Assembly (NCBI GenBank): GCA_049999725.1 | Contig: JBNGIS010021830.1 | Coordinates: 94,273 to 130,562 of the forward strand | Direction: 5' to 3' | DNA from: Haplomitrium mnioides | Taxonomy: Eukaryota; Marchantiophyta; Haplomitriopsida; Calobryales | Length of the DNA stretch: 36,290 nucleotides | Position numbers and translations under genes: made by a program | Shown: positions 11,160 through 20,362 of the stretch, piece by piece | Layout of the letters: each line of letters begins with the position of its first letter | How positions within the stretch are numbered: position 1 is the first letter of the stretch | The notes under the pieces: model-generated | Databases searched by the model: none | What the model was told of the DNA's origin: nothing | What the model saw: the letters and a program-made list of their open reading frames with translations, nothing else

Positions 11160-11978
11160 TCATATCAAGCAGAGTATGTATACACATATACCACACGCTG
11201 GCCACAATACGTTTTGACAGTAGTCCGTCATTGCATCTAAGACTTGACCTCTCTGTATGTTTTCTTCATGAACTGTGATGTTGGAGATATCTGGATATGC
11301 AAGCCCAGGATGCATTGTCCTCCACCAACTTTTGAAGGCCCCCACACTGCTGGATGAAACATCTGCAGAAACCCGCAATAAGCATATATCCATAGGAAAA
11401 TAGACAGGGAGACAAAAAGGAAAACAAAGAGTCAATGAAGGGTTGTTACCGCTGAAACTGCTGTAGGAGGTATGAATAGTTGGAAGAGTCTGCAGTCCAC
11501 TCAACATGGAGCACGAGATCGAGGACCGTCTTGAGTTCAAGTGTTCCGTGAGCTGCGGCTTGTTGGGAACACTGATAACCACCACAGGCTCAGATCCATC
11601 ACAGATGACTTGTACGCTCCGCCTCCTCCCCCCACTGCTGCTGGTGCTTCTAGTGGAAGGAACGATCAACCCCCGCTCTACAACACTGCTAACATTACTG
11701 ATATCTTTCAAGCATCTATTGAACACCAAGAGAGCCTTCATATCCCGCTCAGATTGGCCAGTTTGGTCGAGAGTGGCCAGAGTCTTGTTTAGAATGTGGC
11801 TGGCACCACCGGTGGTACCTGCGGCAATCAATCTAGATCCATAGAATCCCGTTTGCCATTCGAATTGACGCCCCACAGTGCCACAGAAATCATAGCATTT
11901 CACAAATTGCAGAAGAAGAAACGCGCAAAGAAGAACGCAAGCCTCTCGCCAACCACAGCCCATCCTGATGCACTGCAT
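11160..11978 (-). CDS. Unrecognised secreted protein, at least two exons
   Basis: The start is at 11978, with a hydrophobic N-terminal segment (VLLCAFLLLQF) that looks like a signal peptide cleaved near VKCYD. The mature part has spaced Cys residues (YDFCG, FNRCL, VICDG, ISCSM, DYCQN, PACG), N-glycosylation sites (NKT, NVS, NIT) and a Ser/Arg-rich linker (STRSTSSSGGRRR). A likely 87-bp intron, 11363-11449, has GTAACA and CTGCAG ends; it is a multiple of three without stops, so the frame stays open whether or not it is removed. Exon 1 is 11450-11978. Exon 2 begins at 11362 and probably ends at a GTATAT donor at 11191, in which case the stop at 11160 is not the true end. I do not recognise the family; a plant extracellular or GPI-anchored protein is possible. 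It is the only intact-looking host gene in the window. Confidence 0.55.
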   Translation of the reverse strand: MQCIRMGCGWREACVLLCAFLLLQFVKCYDFCGTVGRQFEWQTGFYGSRLIAAGTTGGASHILNKTLATLDQTGQSERDMKALLVFNRCLKDISNVSSVVERGLIVPSTRSTSSSGGRRRSVQVICDGSEPVVVISVPNKPQLTEHLNSRRSSISCSMLSGLQTLPTIHTSYSSFSGNNPSLTLCFPFCLPVYFPMDICLLRVSADVSSSSVGAFKSWWRTMHPGLAYPDISNITVHEENIQRGQVLDAMTDYCQNVLWPACGICVYILCLI

Positions 11979-12018
11979 TCACATGCACTACGAATCTGCG
12001 AGACTCATTCATCTTTCG

Positions 12019-12029
12019 TTATTTATAGG
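12019..12029 (-). promoter_or_regulatory. TATA box for the 11978 gene
   Basis: Reading on the minus strand, CCTATAAATAA lies about 42 bp upstream of the ATG. A usual start site about 30 bp downstream would leave a very short leader. A minimal ATG-TGA upstream frame sits a few bases before the ATG, but may lie outside the transcript. Confidence 0.5.
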
Positions 12030-12060
12030 AAGGCTACAAGAAAATATCACACTTTCCATT

Positions 12061-12955
12061 CATAGTTTAGTTAAGTAACTTAACTATTCCAATCATAACT
12101 TTAGTAATATTGGTTATTACGCCTACAAAATGTAACATGTTTTCACTCGGCTCTAGAACAAGTTAAAACAGCGTGTTTGTTTTGTTTTCACTTTTCTTAC
12201 ACTCCAACTAGCGCTAAACCAGAAGCCCAAATTTGGCATTCTCTTGTTTTAACCCCAGCAAACAAATATAGGTTCCTATGGTTTATCAAAATGGTTGACT
12301 GGACCTTTTCACAGTTTATAATATCATTATTTTCTTACATTAGTGTATTATGTTTTAACTATAGTAACTCTTCTCTCCTTTAAACTAAATTGTATTGCAT
12401 ACATATAAATAAGATAAGGCATACACTCAATAATCTCCTTATGCATTCCAATACAATGACAATCAAGTACAATGAATATATGTGCTCATAAATTCATCTC
12501 TCCTCTTCTTCTCCACCTCCTCTCATCTTATATTCTTATTATATCCTTATAATTATCACAACAATAATATCTCTAATTATAGATTAGGTTAAATGTTTCT
12601 AATGCTAATCCTACTTATACTAACCATACTTAACATTCACTACTTTGAACCAGAAACCGCTAGTAAGTTCTTGTTTCACTTGGTAGTTGAAATTTTTTTT
12701 GATGATTTGGCATTGAAAAACATCAATTTTGCGTTTGTAAATTTTTTTTTTTAAATTGTTTTTTATAAATACAAATTGCATATTTTATATTGAGATTATA
12801 TTTCAAACATTTTATTAAAATTAATACCCTAGAAAATAAGCATTTTGGTTATTCAAACATTTTATTAAAACTTCACACTATTGTCAATACTCTAAATTCA
12901 TCAAAAATAAAATAAAACATATATCTTTTTATGTAAAAAATTTGCAAGCAAACGT
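12061..12955. other. AT-rich intergenic DNA
   Basis: No gene or recognised repeat. Long A/T runs occur near 12690-12760. The boundary of copy 2 on its gene B side should lie toward the end of this stretch, but with no second gene-B end in the window to compare, it cannot be placed exactly. Confidence 0.4.
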
Positions 12956-13295
12956 AAATGTCTAGACTTTGAACCAGACTTTGAGCATCGTAGTTAACAA
13001 TTTCTATACAAGCATAGACTCTAAACCAGAACCCTAAAGCCTATGTATGCATAGACTCTGAACGAGAATCCTAAAGTCTGTGTGTGCTTAGACTCTGAAC
13101 AAGAACAATGAAGCTATGCACGGATGGACTTTGAACTAGAACCCTAGAGCCATTGAACGCCAAGATTCTAAACAAGAACCCTACAGCCTATGCACGCATA
13201 GACATTGAACAAGAACCCTTTGGCGGTGCAGGGACTTTGAACAATAACCTGACAGTTTATGCACACATAGAATCCGAACAAGAACTACAAAGCCT
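12956..13295 (-). repeat. Palindromic array downstream of gene B, about 43-bp period
   Basis: Seven to eight degenerate units, each with a dyad such as CCTATGCACGCATAGAC joined by TGAACAAGAACCCTA-like linkers. The core is the same as in the intronic arrays, but the linker and period differ. Confidence 0.7.
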
Positions 13296-13533
13296 TAATT
13301 AATGTGCAAAGATACTAAACAATGCGCAAAGACTCCAAATCATCCTTAGATTAGCAATTGAGTTCAAACCATTCTTAGACTATCAATTGAGTCAACTTAT
13401 TCTTAGGCACACTAAACTGAATCGTGATGAAAAGACTTGAAATAGATTGAAAGAACAACAAGATGAAACTTTAGCAAATAAAGATTTGAAAAAATTAAAT
13501 TTTATTAATAATACAAAGTGTTTGAACAAATCC

Positions 13534-14166
13534 TCAGACTCTAACCTCTTTGGGAGGAAATGTCTCATCTAAATCCACAGGATGAGCATCTAGAGCCGTT
13601 AGAGGGTCCTGTCGAAACTTTCCACTCCCCGATATTACAATAGAGTCACCATAAGCACTTGTAGTACCAGAAGAAACAAGTTCCTTATGGTATGCAAAAA
13701 CGATCTGTGACTCAGTCACATCAGAAAGCCAAAGTCAAAACCCTCATATGAATACAAATAGACTAACGTCTATCATATTCCATGGCGATGCAGTTTTGCA
13801 TGAGCTTTAAAGCACAAACAAGGTCTATACTAGACCCATAGCAGAGATCTAGGATCCAATCGTGCTCTATTGATAAATGGTCAATGAAAAAACTATGAAG
13901 AGCTTGCGGCTACTGATAAACATTGATATGAGCATCATCTTCTGGATGTTTAAGTTTTGCCGAAACTGTAGGACAACTAAAAACACTACGCATAATCTGT
14001 CGAGGAAGTCCGGTCAAAGAAGTAGGCTGCAAATTAAAGAGCCACATGCTCCTCTTTCATTCTTTAGTCTAGTAGCCCACCGTCCAATATTCATGTTTTT
14101 TTTTCTTTTTACATGGAAAAAACCAACATTCATCATTCTGGTGGTCTTAGAATTGCACATACCCAA
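13534..14166 (-). other. Gene B exon 4: methyltransferase motifs X and I, C-terminus
   Basis: In one frame this reads LTGLPRQIMRSVFSCPTVSA, LKHPEDDAHINVYQ, a TAG where the family has Lys, PQALHSFFIDHLS, then EHDWILDLCYGSSIDLVCA, LKLMQNCIAMEYD and a stop. The KP-x-L-helix element followed by VLDxxxGSGTxxxAAxxxGRxxxxxExD is the classic motif X plus motif I plus acidic motif II array of S-adenosyl-methionine-binding N4/N6 methylases. Motif I lies at 13829-13852; GSGT has become GSSI. After a frameshift the tail reads ESQIVFAYHKELVSSG and ends FPPKEVRV at 13534. Motif IV preceding motif I places it in the beta-type permutation. Confidence 0.72.
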
Positions 14167-14233
14167 CTAATGTAAACAAAATGCAAGAGAAGTAAAGCAA
14201 AGAGAAATCAGAAACCGAAAAAAAACAACTTAC

Positions 14234-14789
14234 CATATGTCATGGTCAATTGCACAGCAGACTTCAGAAAGAGCATCCTCAATGATGCCAAATTGCTGTG
14301 ACGAATGAATAATCACAACAAACCAAAAGTTCAAAGTTTTAACTGCCGCAAAAGATGATACCATATCAAAAATGTCATCTTTTGAAAAAGGTTCCGAGTC
14401 ATCGTACTTACATTCCCTAAGGTTGTACCCATAAGAAATATCAGGTATAGCCAAAGTAAAACACCTAGGTTTCACAAGGCCTTTCAAATGTTGAACATTG
14501 GCCTCCCCATGGACTTGATAAAACGCCATGTTAAGACCATCGACATATGACATTAATTTATCTTCCTCATCTCTGACAACTCCTTCCGTTGTGAGAGATA
14601 CAACAACAATTTTCTGTCGTGCTTTCCACTCTCTAGTCTTTTGGCAGTGGAGAAGAAAAGCAGGAGGATAGAAGACCAACATGGGAGGCTGGTCTTGATC
14701 TTCAAGGGCTTTCTCGACCCCAGATTTTTTCCGACTTTTCGTAGATGCTATCAATTTCTTTGCAAGCTGCCATTTAAAAGTTTTGTCCC
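14234..14789 (-). other. Gene B exon 3: methyltransferase motif IV region
   Basis: It encodes VFYPPAFLLHCQKTREWKA, then VKPRCFTLAIPDISYGYNL, then PFSKDDIFDMVSSF, NFWFVVIIHSS and a terminal HDIW. In N4/N6 DNA methylases motif IV is (D/N/S)PP(Y/F/W)G followed by a loop, a helix and a hydrophobic strand, with GIWxKpN-type sequence near the end of this half. Here PDISYG (about 14432-14449) takes the motif IV place, with the PP replaced by IS, a change likely to damage activity. The donor GTAAGT follows at 14233. One long open frame covers the exon, making it the best-preserved part of gene B in copy 2. Confidence 0.7.
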
Positions 14790-14861
14790 CTTGCACAAAA
14801 ATCGAATAGGAAACATTAAAGAGTGATAAAAACCATTTTAAGGTAGAGAACGACAAAGACT

Positions 14862-15318
14862 TCCAAACACGCATGCACTTCGACGTCAATTTCTCGCTGG
14901 ACTTTGAAGTCTAGGCATACTTGAACAACGAAGTCCATGCGCGCATGGGCTTCGTAGCTCAAGCACGTTTGGACTTCCAAGGTCCTTGATCGCTTGAACA
15001 CCAAAGTCCATACACGCATGGACATCGCAATCCATGCGCGCATAGACTTTGCCTTACCTTCGCGCTTGGACTACAAAGTCCATGCACATATGGACTTTGG
15101 TGTTCAAGTGATGAGGGACTTTAAAAATCCAAGCACGCTTGAAATGCGAAGTCTATGCGCCCATGGACTTCGCTGCTCAAGTGCTTATAGACTTCAAAGT
15201 CTAGACGAGATATTGACTTCAAAGTCCATGCGCGTATGGACTTCGAAGTCCAGGCAAGATATTGACTTCAAAGTCTATGCGCACATGGACTTCAAACTCC
15301 ATGCGTGCATGGACTATA
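14862..15318. repeat. 24-bp-period palindromic array in gene B intron 2, copy 2
   Basis: About 19 units of 24 bp. The consensus is a 16-bp perfect palindrome, TCCATGCGCGCATGGA, joined by CTTCGAAG-like linkers that are themselves near-palindromic. Many units are damaged on one arm. Since 24 bp is eight codons, false open frames with MRAWTSKS-type repeats occur on both strands. Confidence 0.85.
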
Positions 15319-15400
15319 AACTTTTTTAGCGAAAGAACAATTTACAAAATATTCAATGCAAAATCAAATAAACAAATGTGGTGTGAAAGTAAGGAGTTAC

Positions 15401-16861
15401 CAAAAGCTTCTCGAAGCTTGAATAAAAAGAAGCCATCTTGGACTCTTTACTGTGAAGAAGGTACTCCTCTCTTGCCTCTTCCCACGTATTGCAATACACT
15501 TCAGAACAAAAACATTTTACCATCACCGCCAGAACTTTGTGTCTCTCTACCTCTTGAGACTTCTCGTCCATTGAAAGCTCTCCGGCTTCCACCTACTTCA
15601 AAACAAAAATCTTTACTTCATCTGAAAGTCCTTGAAGTGAGCTCCAAGGCGGCCACTTTATATCCTCCATTTTGAGAGATCCATTGGCCTTTGGCTTCTG
15701 GCTTTTTACAGTATTCTTCTCCCACATTGAAAAAATGCTCTGTTGTAGGTCCCGGAGCTCTCCACTTCTGAATGCAAGCTGGAACTAGTTGTCTTGAGAA
15801 GTCATGGTCTTCTCAAGTGTAGACTTGGGTTTTATCTCCAAGGTTTCCAGCACTAACTCCCTTTTCAATTTTTGGGATGAAACCATTCTACTCTCCACAA
15901 ATCTTTGATGCCAATACTCGACCTTTTGAATAGAGGTCATTTCAAGCTTGTACCTCTGGTCGTAATTGTCATCGGTTGCAAAAATGTGGGCCTTTATGGG
16001 TGTGAGGCCCACGTACACATAATAGTTGCAGAGCGACAAAGTAGGATTCTTTGCTCCATATTTAGTGATAAGTAGTTGCCTTGTTACAGCACTGTGATTG
16101 CCTCCTGCAATCTCGTAATGATACTTGTCAGGGTTCCTTATGTCCAACTTTGACTTGTCCTTTAGACCACACTTCGGGTCTACAACCACGATAAAAAAAG
16201 AGTGCGCGTACTTGTTCGTGAGCATTCTTTGCGCAAGAAGCTCCACAAAATCCTCATTCAATCTTCAAATTTGGAATGGACCCCAGTTGTCCATTCTAGG
16301 CTAGGGCATATGCAAGTTTTCCAGCCTTACTGTTATTGTCTCCTCACATACTTTGCAACGTTGGATTGCAGACTTCATTATCTTGTTCTTGTCCTCCTTA
16401 GATACTGTATAAGGATCCACCTCTTCTCTTTCTTGAAAAGTATGCAACCCCTAGGAGGATTGCCTTTTTGATTTTGACGTTGGAGCCTGAACTGGCTTCG
16501 GCTCCAGCTCTGAGTCTTGCCCTGAATTGCTTGGTGATGAAGACGAAAGGGCAGAAAAAGTAGATTTTCCTTCAAATTCTGAGGGGGCTGGCTCCTCCTC
16601 AACAACTGGTGTTGGTGCAGGTTTTTTCTTTTTTGGTGTCGGTTTCTTTTGCTTCATAGCATCAATTGGCTCCGGCTCCTTTCTCTTCTTTTGGGAAGAA
16701 GTCCATGTAGCGTGAATCGAGAATGTTGCCACCAGCTATTGAATATTCATGCACTGCTTGGGCTTTAGAATCTTTATTTGTAAAGCAAGCTTGATGAAGT
16801 CCCGCTCGACGTGCTTCGCGTCATTTTACCCATCCACGAAATCGGCCAAATATTGAGTGAA
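15401..16861 (-). other. Gene B exon 2: basic linker and ParB-like domain
   Basis: A single 487-codon frame, interrupted by stops, starts after CTTTATTTTCAG. It encodes FTQYLADFVDG, a Lys/Pro/Glu-rich linker (KKRKEPEP, PTPKKKKPAP), EEVDPYTVSKEDKNKI, a CxxC pair (RCKVCEE), DNWGPF, then the ParB-fold part from LNEDFVELLAQRMLTNKYAH through FFIVVVDP, YHYEIAGGNHSAVTRQLL (GGNHS at 16091-16105), YVYVGLTPIKAHIFATDDN and MTSIQKVEYWHQR. The layout of a strand, a (G)GNHR-like turn, an RQ helix, then a strand and an LTxxxAxxxAxxxN helix is that of ParB/sulfiredoxin N-terminal domains. A helical acidic region follows (SMDEKSQEVERHKV, EEAREEYLLHSKESK). The Lys-rich linker may serve nuclear import or DNA binding. 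Confidence 0.72.
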
Positions 16862-16965
16862 CTGAAAATAAAGACATAAAACAATTTGGCATTAGTGAAA
16901 ACGTTGGACTAACATTCACAAAGCGCAATGACTTTAAAAAAATACAAACATGTAGTAAACAAGGA

Positions 16966-17182
16966 AGTCCTTGCGCGCATGGACTTCAGAGTCCTTGTGC
17001 ACAAGGACTTCAGAGTCCATGCACGCATGGACTTGGGAGTCCTTGCGCGCAAGGACTTAAGAGTCCAAGCACGCAGAGACTTGAGAGTCCCTATGCGCAT
17101 GGACACTGAAATCTTTACACAAATGGACTCTCAAGTCCATGCGCGCATAGACTCTCAAGTCCATGTGCTCATGGACATCCTA
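16966..17182. repeat. 24-bp-period palindromic array in gene B intron 1, copy 2
   Basis: Nine units inside the 16862-17236 intron. Perfect dyads include GTCCTTGTGCACAAGGAC (16991-17008) and GTCCTTGCGCGCAAGGAC (17039-17056), beside CCATG/CATGG units. Both arms differ together between units. The equivalent intron of copy 3 carries the same kind of array. Confidence 0.85.
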
Positions 17183-17236
17183 GAAGTTACAACTAAGTAA
17201 AGAAATAGAAAAAAGAAAAACAATTTCGGAACTCAC

Positions 17237-17596
17237 CTTGCCATCTTCCCTTGACGTCTGAAGATGTGCAGCAAATATATCTCTCTCTTTGTACTCTGAA
17301 AAGTCAAATCTCTTACGATTTGCACAATAAAGCGTAATTGAGTCTTGGGCCTACACAAGCAGCCTGATGTTGGCTTTCTTTCCCTCCCAAATCATTGTAA
17401 TTTGGACCAGTAGACCCAAATTGAATTTTTCACATGCACCTGCAAAAAGGTAAAGATGGTGATCTGGGTCCTTCAAAGAACAGTAGTTTACGAGCCATTT
17501 TCACTCTAGTCTTGCAGGCTCTAGAGCCTTGATAACATTCAAATACCTATATGACTTTGGTTTAGCAGGGCGGGAAACAATTCCTTAAGAGACCAT
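17237..17596 (-). other. Gene B exon 1, copy 2
   Basis: Exactly 120 codons from ATG to the GTGAGT donor. Aligned to copy 3 exon 1 it shares SRP, a YxYLxxIKALEP block, DxHLYLFA, EKFNLGLLVQITMI, SITLY, KRFxFSE and REDGK. Three stops are present, including codon 4. The stops differ from those of copy 3 except for a shared TAG after GLLV or RLLV, which could be an ancestral error or a sign that the two copies share a defective parent. Confidence 0.7.
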
Positions 17597-18060
17597 TCTC
17601 TAGATAGAAAACAAATACCTTTTTGGAGATGAAAAATGTATTGAACAAAAGTTCATAAATCACTAAACGTTGGAAACGGCAAAAAACTGAGTAAATGTAT
17701 AAAAAAAACAATAATCAGAAAACAAAAACCAAAAACTAAACTCACGACAATGGAAAGAAACTTTCCACTAAGGCTCCTTTTATAGCTAAATTTCAAAAAA
17801 TGCTTTTTTCTGCCAAAAATTGATTCGCAAAGCTCTTGACAGGTAGGTTCCCATGGTAAAAAAAAAACAGTTAGTATATAAAGCATTGCTCGTCTTCATC
17901 TTTCCAATTTCTTTCTTTTATTTTCTTCCCAAAAAGTTCCTAACTTTGTCGTTTTGAAAAAAAAAACGACAAAACTACATCTTTTGAAAGTGTTGTAAGA
18001 GGTTCATAATAATTGTTAAAATAGTTCCTTGAAGTAACTTAGTTTTTGTAAGCCTTTTCA
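17597..18060. promoter_or_regulatory. Shared divergent promoter of genes A and B, copy 2
   Basis: 464 bp separate the two start codons (461 bp in copy 3). TATAAAAG for gene B lies at 17777-17784 (minus) and AGTATATAAAG for gene A at 17873-17883 (plus), leaving about 88 bp of core between them. That core holds the box at 17830-17856 conserved in all three copies. A short inverted repeat, GTCGTTTT/AAAACGAC, lies near 17949-17973. Confidence 0.7.
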
Positions 18061-19602
18061 ATGGCTGGAGTTTTTAAAGGCAAGAAGAGATTAGAATTTC
18101 AAGATTCATCTTCACAGAAGAGTTAAGTGATGGAAAAACAAAAGCCAATTTTCGGGAGTTAAGTGATGGAAAAACAAAAACGTCAAGTGTGACGGCTAGT
18201 ATATTAGGGAAATAGATGACTTCTGTTGAACTAGATAGCTCCGCCCAGAGAGATGGAGAAGGTGAACTCCATTCCCGCATAGGATCAAGGACTCAACCCT
18301 ATGCACGCATAGAATTAACGACTGAACAATTTGCGTGCAAAGGATCAAAGAAGGAACTCAGTGCTTGCAGAGATCTAAAGAAACAATCTTTATCTAGCAA
18401 AAGATCTTTGTTACCCATCAGACAGTCGAAGTTGAATCTTTCTTCTGAGTATTCCAAAATATCTGAAAAAAAAAACTCAACAAAGAGATTTCATATGATT
18501 GTAGAACTTTCTTCGTCCACATCTGAGGGAGACCTTGATATTCATGATCAACATGTGTTTGTTCAAAACACAAACAACATACAGTCTCTGGACAGTTTTA
18601 ATTTTGGAGATGAGCCACTCTCCCCAATAGCACCACTCAAACAATAAGTGATTTCGTTTCAAGTTGCACCTCGCAAAGAGATTGGGACATCTGAAACAAA
18701 TCGAATTCTTTTAGAGGAGTCTTCATACGATAGTTTGGAAAACAATTCTACCAAAAAGTCTCAATCAATCAACATTTCTTTCTAATAGAGATATTGATCA
18801 AGATTCGGTTTTGGAATGGTGCAGTTCTCCCAATCCCCAAGAAGAAACTCTCATCTCGAAAATATTCTATGATGGAAAAAACAATGTTTACAATAACGAC
18901 CAAGATCTTCATGATGAGTTATCTCTTATTGTTGGATTCGCTTATGGACCAAAGCGTCCAACACAACATAAGAATTCTTTATCTTGGCTAAAACCCAAAC
19001 GAGTAAACACCTTACATGAAAATTTGTTGTGAAAAGTCCATCATGACGAGAGCTTTGTGAAGAAAAAGCTGGATCCAATGTCCATTTCTAGATTGAAGAG
19101 AATTTCTTATTGTCGAAAAAATTTCTTGTCGTTGTGCAAGACAAAGTTTTTGAAAATTGTGAGAGAAACGTACTTTCAACAAAGCATGAAGAATCGAGAT
19201 ATCACACTGCAGTAGGGAATACCAAGAAAAAATTCCAATGTCGAAAATTGGTTTACACTACCTGGCGGTACCTTTGTCTGTAGAAGAGCCTTCAAATTAA
19301 TATTAGCAGTATGTGGATGAGTGGATGAACAATTTTTTCCCAATGACATTGTGAGAGAATGCCCACTCACGAAGTGTAGAACTTGTCGGATAATTTTACA
19401 AAATGGGAAGTTTATGACTATTACACAACTTATTTGAAATAGAAAGATCCCCATTGCATTCTCAGTTTCTCGGGTTCTACAAAACATTGGAGAACTCATT
19501 TTCCAAATGTAAAAACTCCAAAATACAATAGATTTGTTGTTTGTGAAACATGCGAAGAAATAAAATCTTTGCAAGAAAAATCTATCTTGGAGTTCAATAA
19601 AG
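18061..19602 (+). pseudogene. Gene A exon 1, copy 2
   Basis: It opens MAGVFKGKKRLEFQDSSSQK, matching copy 3 almost exactly, then meets a stop and a short 39-bp-period duplication (AGTTAAGTGATGGAAAAACA at 18120 and about 18159). Homologous blocks continue: VTASILGK, the 10-residue repeats, VELSSSTSEGDLDIHDQ, SLDSFNFGDEPLSPIAPLKQ, DELSLIVGFAYGP, MSISRLKRISYC, FLKIVRETYFQQSMKNRDI, NWFTLPGGTFVCRRAFKLIL, a Cys block (ECPLTKCRTC in one frame), TYLK, HWRTHFPNVKTPKYNRF and VVCETCEEIKSL. The splice donor GTAACA follows at 19603. The pattern of paired Cys motifs ahead of the core fits DUF7869-family proteins, where they may bind zinc. Frame changes show it is inactive. Confidence 0.78.
18255..18380 (+). 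repeat. 30-bp palindromic repeats within gene A exon 1, copy 2
   Basis: Four to five units around CCTATGCACGCATAG, in frame with the surrounding coding sequence (IGSRTQPYARIELTTEQFA). Same position as in copies 1 and 3. Confidence 0.65.
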
Positions 19603-20362
19603 GTAACAAACTATCTTCTCTTTTGACACCTTTGGCTAATCCATCATTTTTTTCATAGACTCAAAGCTTAGTTCTAGAGATGTTATGTTTTCTCAACTTA
19701 CAATTAAAAGATTTTATTTTTCTAAGTTATTTAGTAAAGAAGATTGGAGTCGAATAATTCATAGCAAGTTGAGTGTTGAGAAGAGAGTCTTGCATAGACT
19801 CTGTTGTTTTATATTTTAATTTTTACCTTGTTTGTAGTCGCCTAAAGCCAGAAAATAAATTTGATTGTTGTTGTGACCTTAGCCTTGCAACAAGTTTTGT
19901 TTTTGTTATTTTTAATGAAGAGCCATTGTAAAAACAAATTGAAATTTCTGTTTTTGTTGTTCGCAAATCCTATGCGCGCATAGGATTTGTTCTTGATTCT
20001 TTTAAAACCAATCGTGACAACATTTACAACAAGCCATGATATTGATGTTGTTGTATTGGTCCTATACGTTCATACGATTAGTTGTTGTCTCCACTCATCC
20101 TAAATGCTTAAAGGATGTGATCTAGTAACCTTTGTTTGCAAATCTTGTTTTTCTCTTTTCGAAGTAGATTTTCTTTTTTTTTCAAATTGCCTAAAGTTTA
20201 TTTTTTTTTTCTTTTACAAAGTGTTTCATTTCAATAAATTCAAACATTTGCTTAAGATGCCTTAAATATTATTTACACTTAAGGTTGTGTTTTGCAGTTA
20301 CTAGTATTGACATATGTTTTACTGAACTAGTTTTATGTCCTTCTTGTTTTGGATTGATGTAG
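19603..20362 (+). other. Gene A intron, copy 2
   Basis: Begins GTAACA and ends GATTGATGTAG, as in copy 3 (30839-31682). It contains two isolated palindromes, AATCCTATGCGCGCATAGGA near 19966-19986 (the most perfect in the family) and a damaged one near 20061. No array is present. Confidence 0.65.

Larger units (their letters stand above)
14234..15400 (-). other. Gene B intron 2 and exon 3 junction region
   Basis: Exon 2 ends with the coding sequence for FEKLL at 15401, followed by GTAACT. The likely acceptor is CAAG at about 14790-14791, giving an intron of about 610 bp dominated by the 24-bp palindromic array. The apparent phase is off by one base, so either the acceptor lies a few bases away or an indel has occurred. 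Confidence 0.5.
13534..17596 (-). pseudogene. Gene B, ParB-like domain plus DNA methyltransferase, copy 2
   Basis: Four coding segments can be joined on the minus strand: exon 1 17237-17596, exon 2 15401-16861, exon 3 14234-14789 and exon 4 13534-14166. The first two junctions have clean GT-AG borders and keep phase; the exon 2/3 border is less certain. The spliced product would be about 1,000 residues. Order: N-terminal domain (PKSYRYLNVIKALEP), basic Lys/Pro-rich linker, ParB/sulfiredoxin-fold domain, helical region, then a methyltransferase with the DPPY-like motif before motif I. ParB-methylase fusions are common in bacteria and phages, where they modify adenine (N6) or cytosine (N4). At least ten in-frame stops are present, yet homology to copy 3 and family motifs continue through them, so this is a decayed gene. 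The promoter is shared with gene A. TATAAAAG (17777-17784) lies about 180 bp before the start. Confidence 0.75.

Noticed and set aside
11506-12065. Plus-strand frames over the secreted-protein gene
   Set aside because: Antisense to the minus-strand gene that has a signal peptide, splice signals and a TATA box.
14862-15318. CRISPR array
   Set aside because: Units follow one another with constant linkers and no unique spacers, and the context is a plant nuclear intron.
14816-15329. Open frames on both strands with MRAWTSKS-type or ARMDF-type repeats
   Set aside because: They arise because the 24-bp palindromic unit is eight codons long and is open in several frames. They lie in a gene B intron; the same applies to 16909-17200 and 34117-34499.
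13534-17596. Bacterial contamination as the source of the ParB-methylase sequence
   Set aside because: The gene has GT-AG introns, a plant-type TATA promoter, a paralog in copy 3 with the same exon structure, and continuity with plant repeats.
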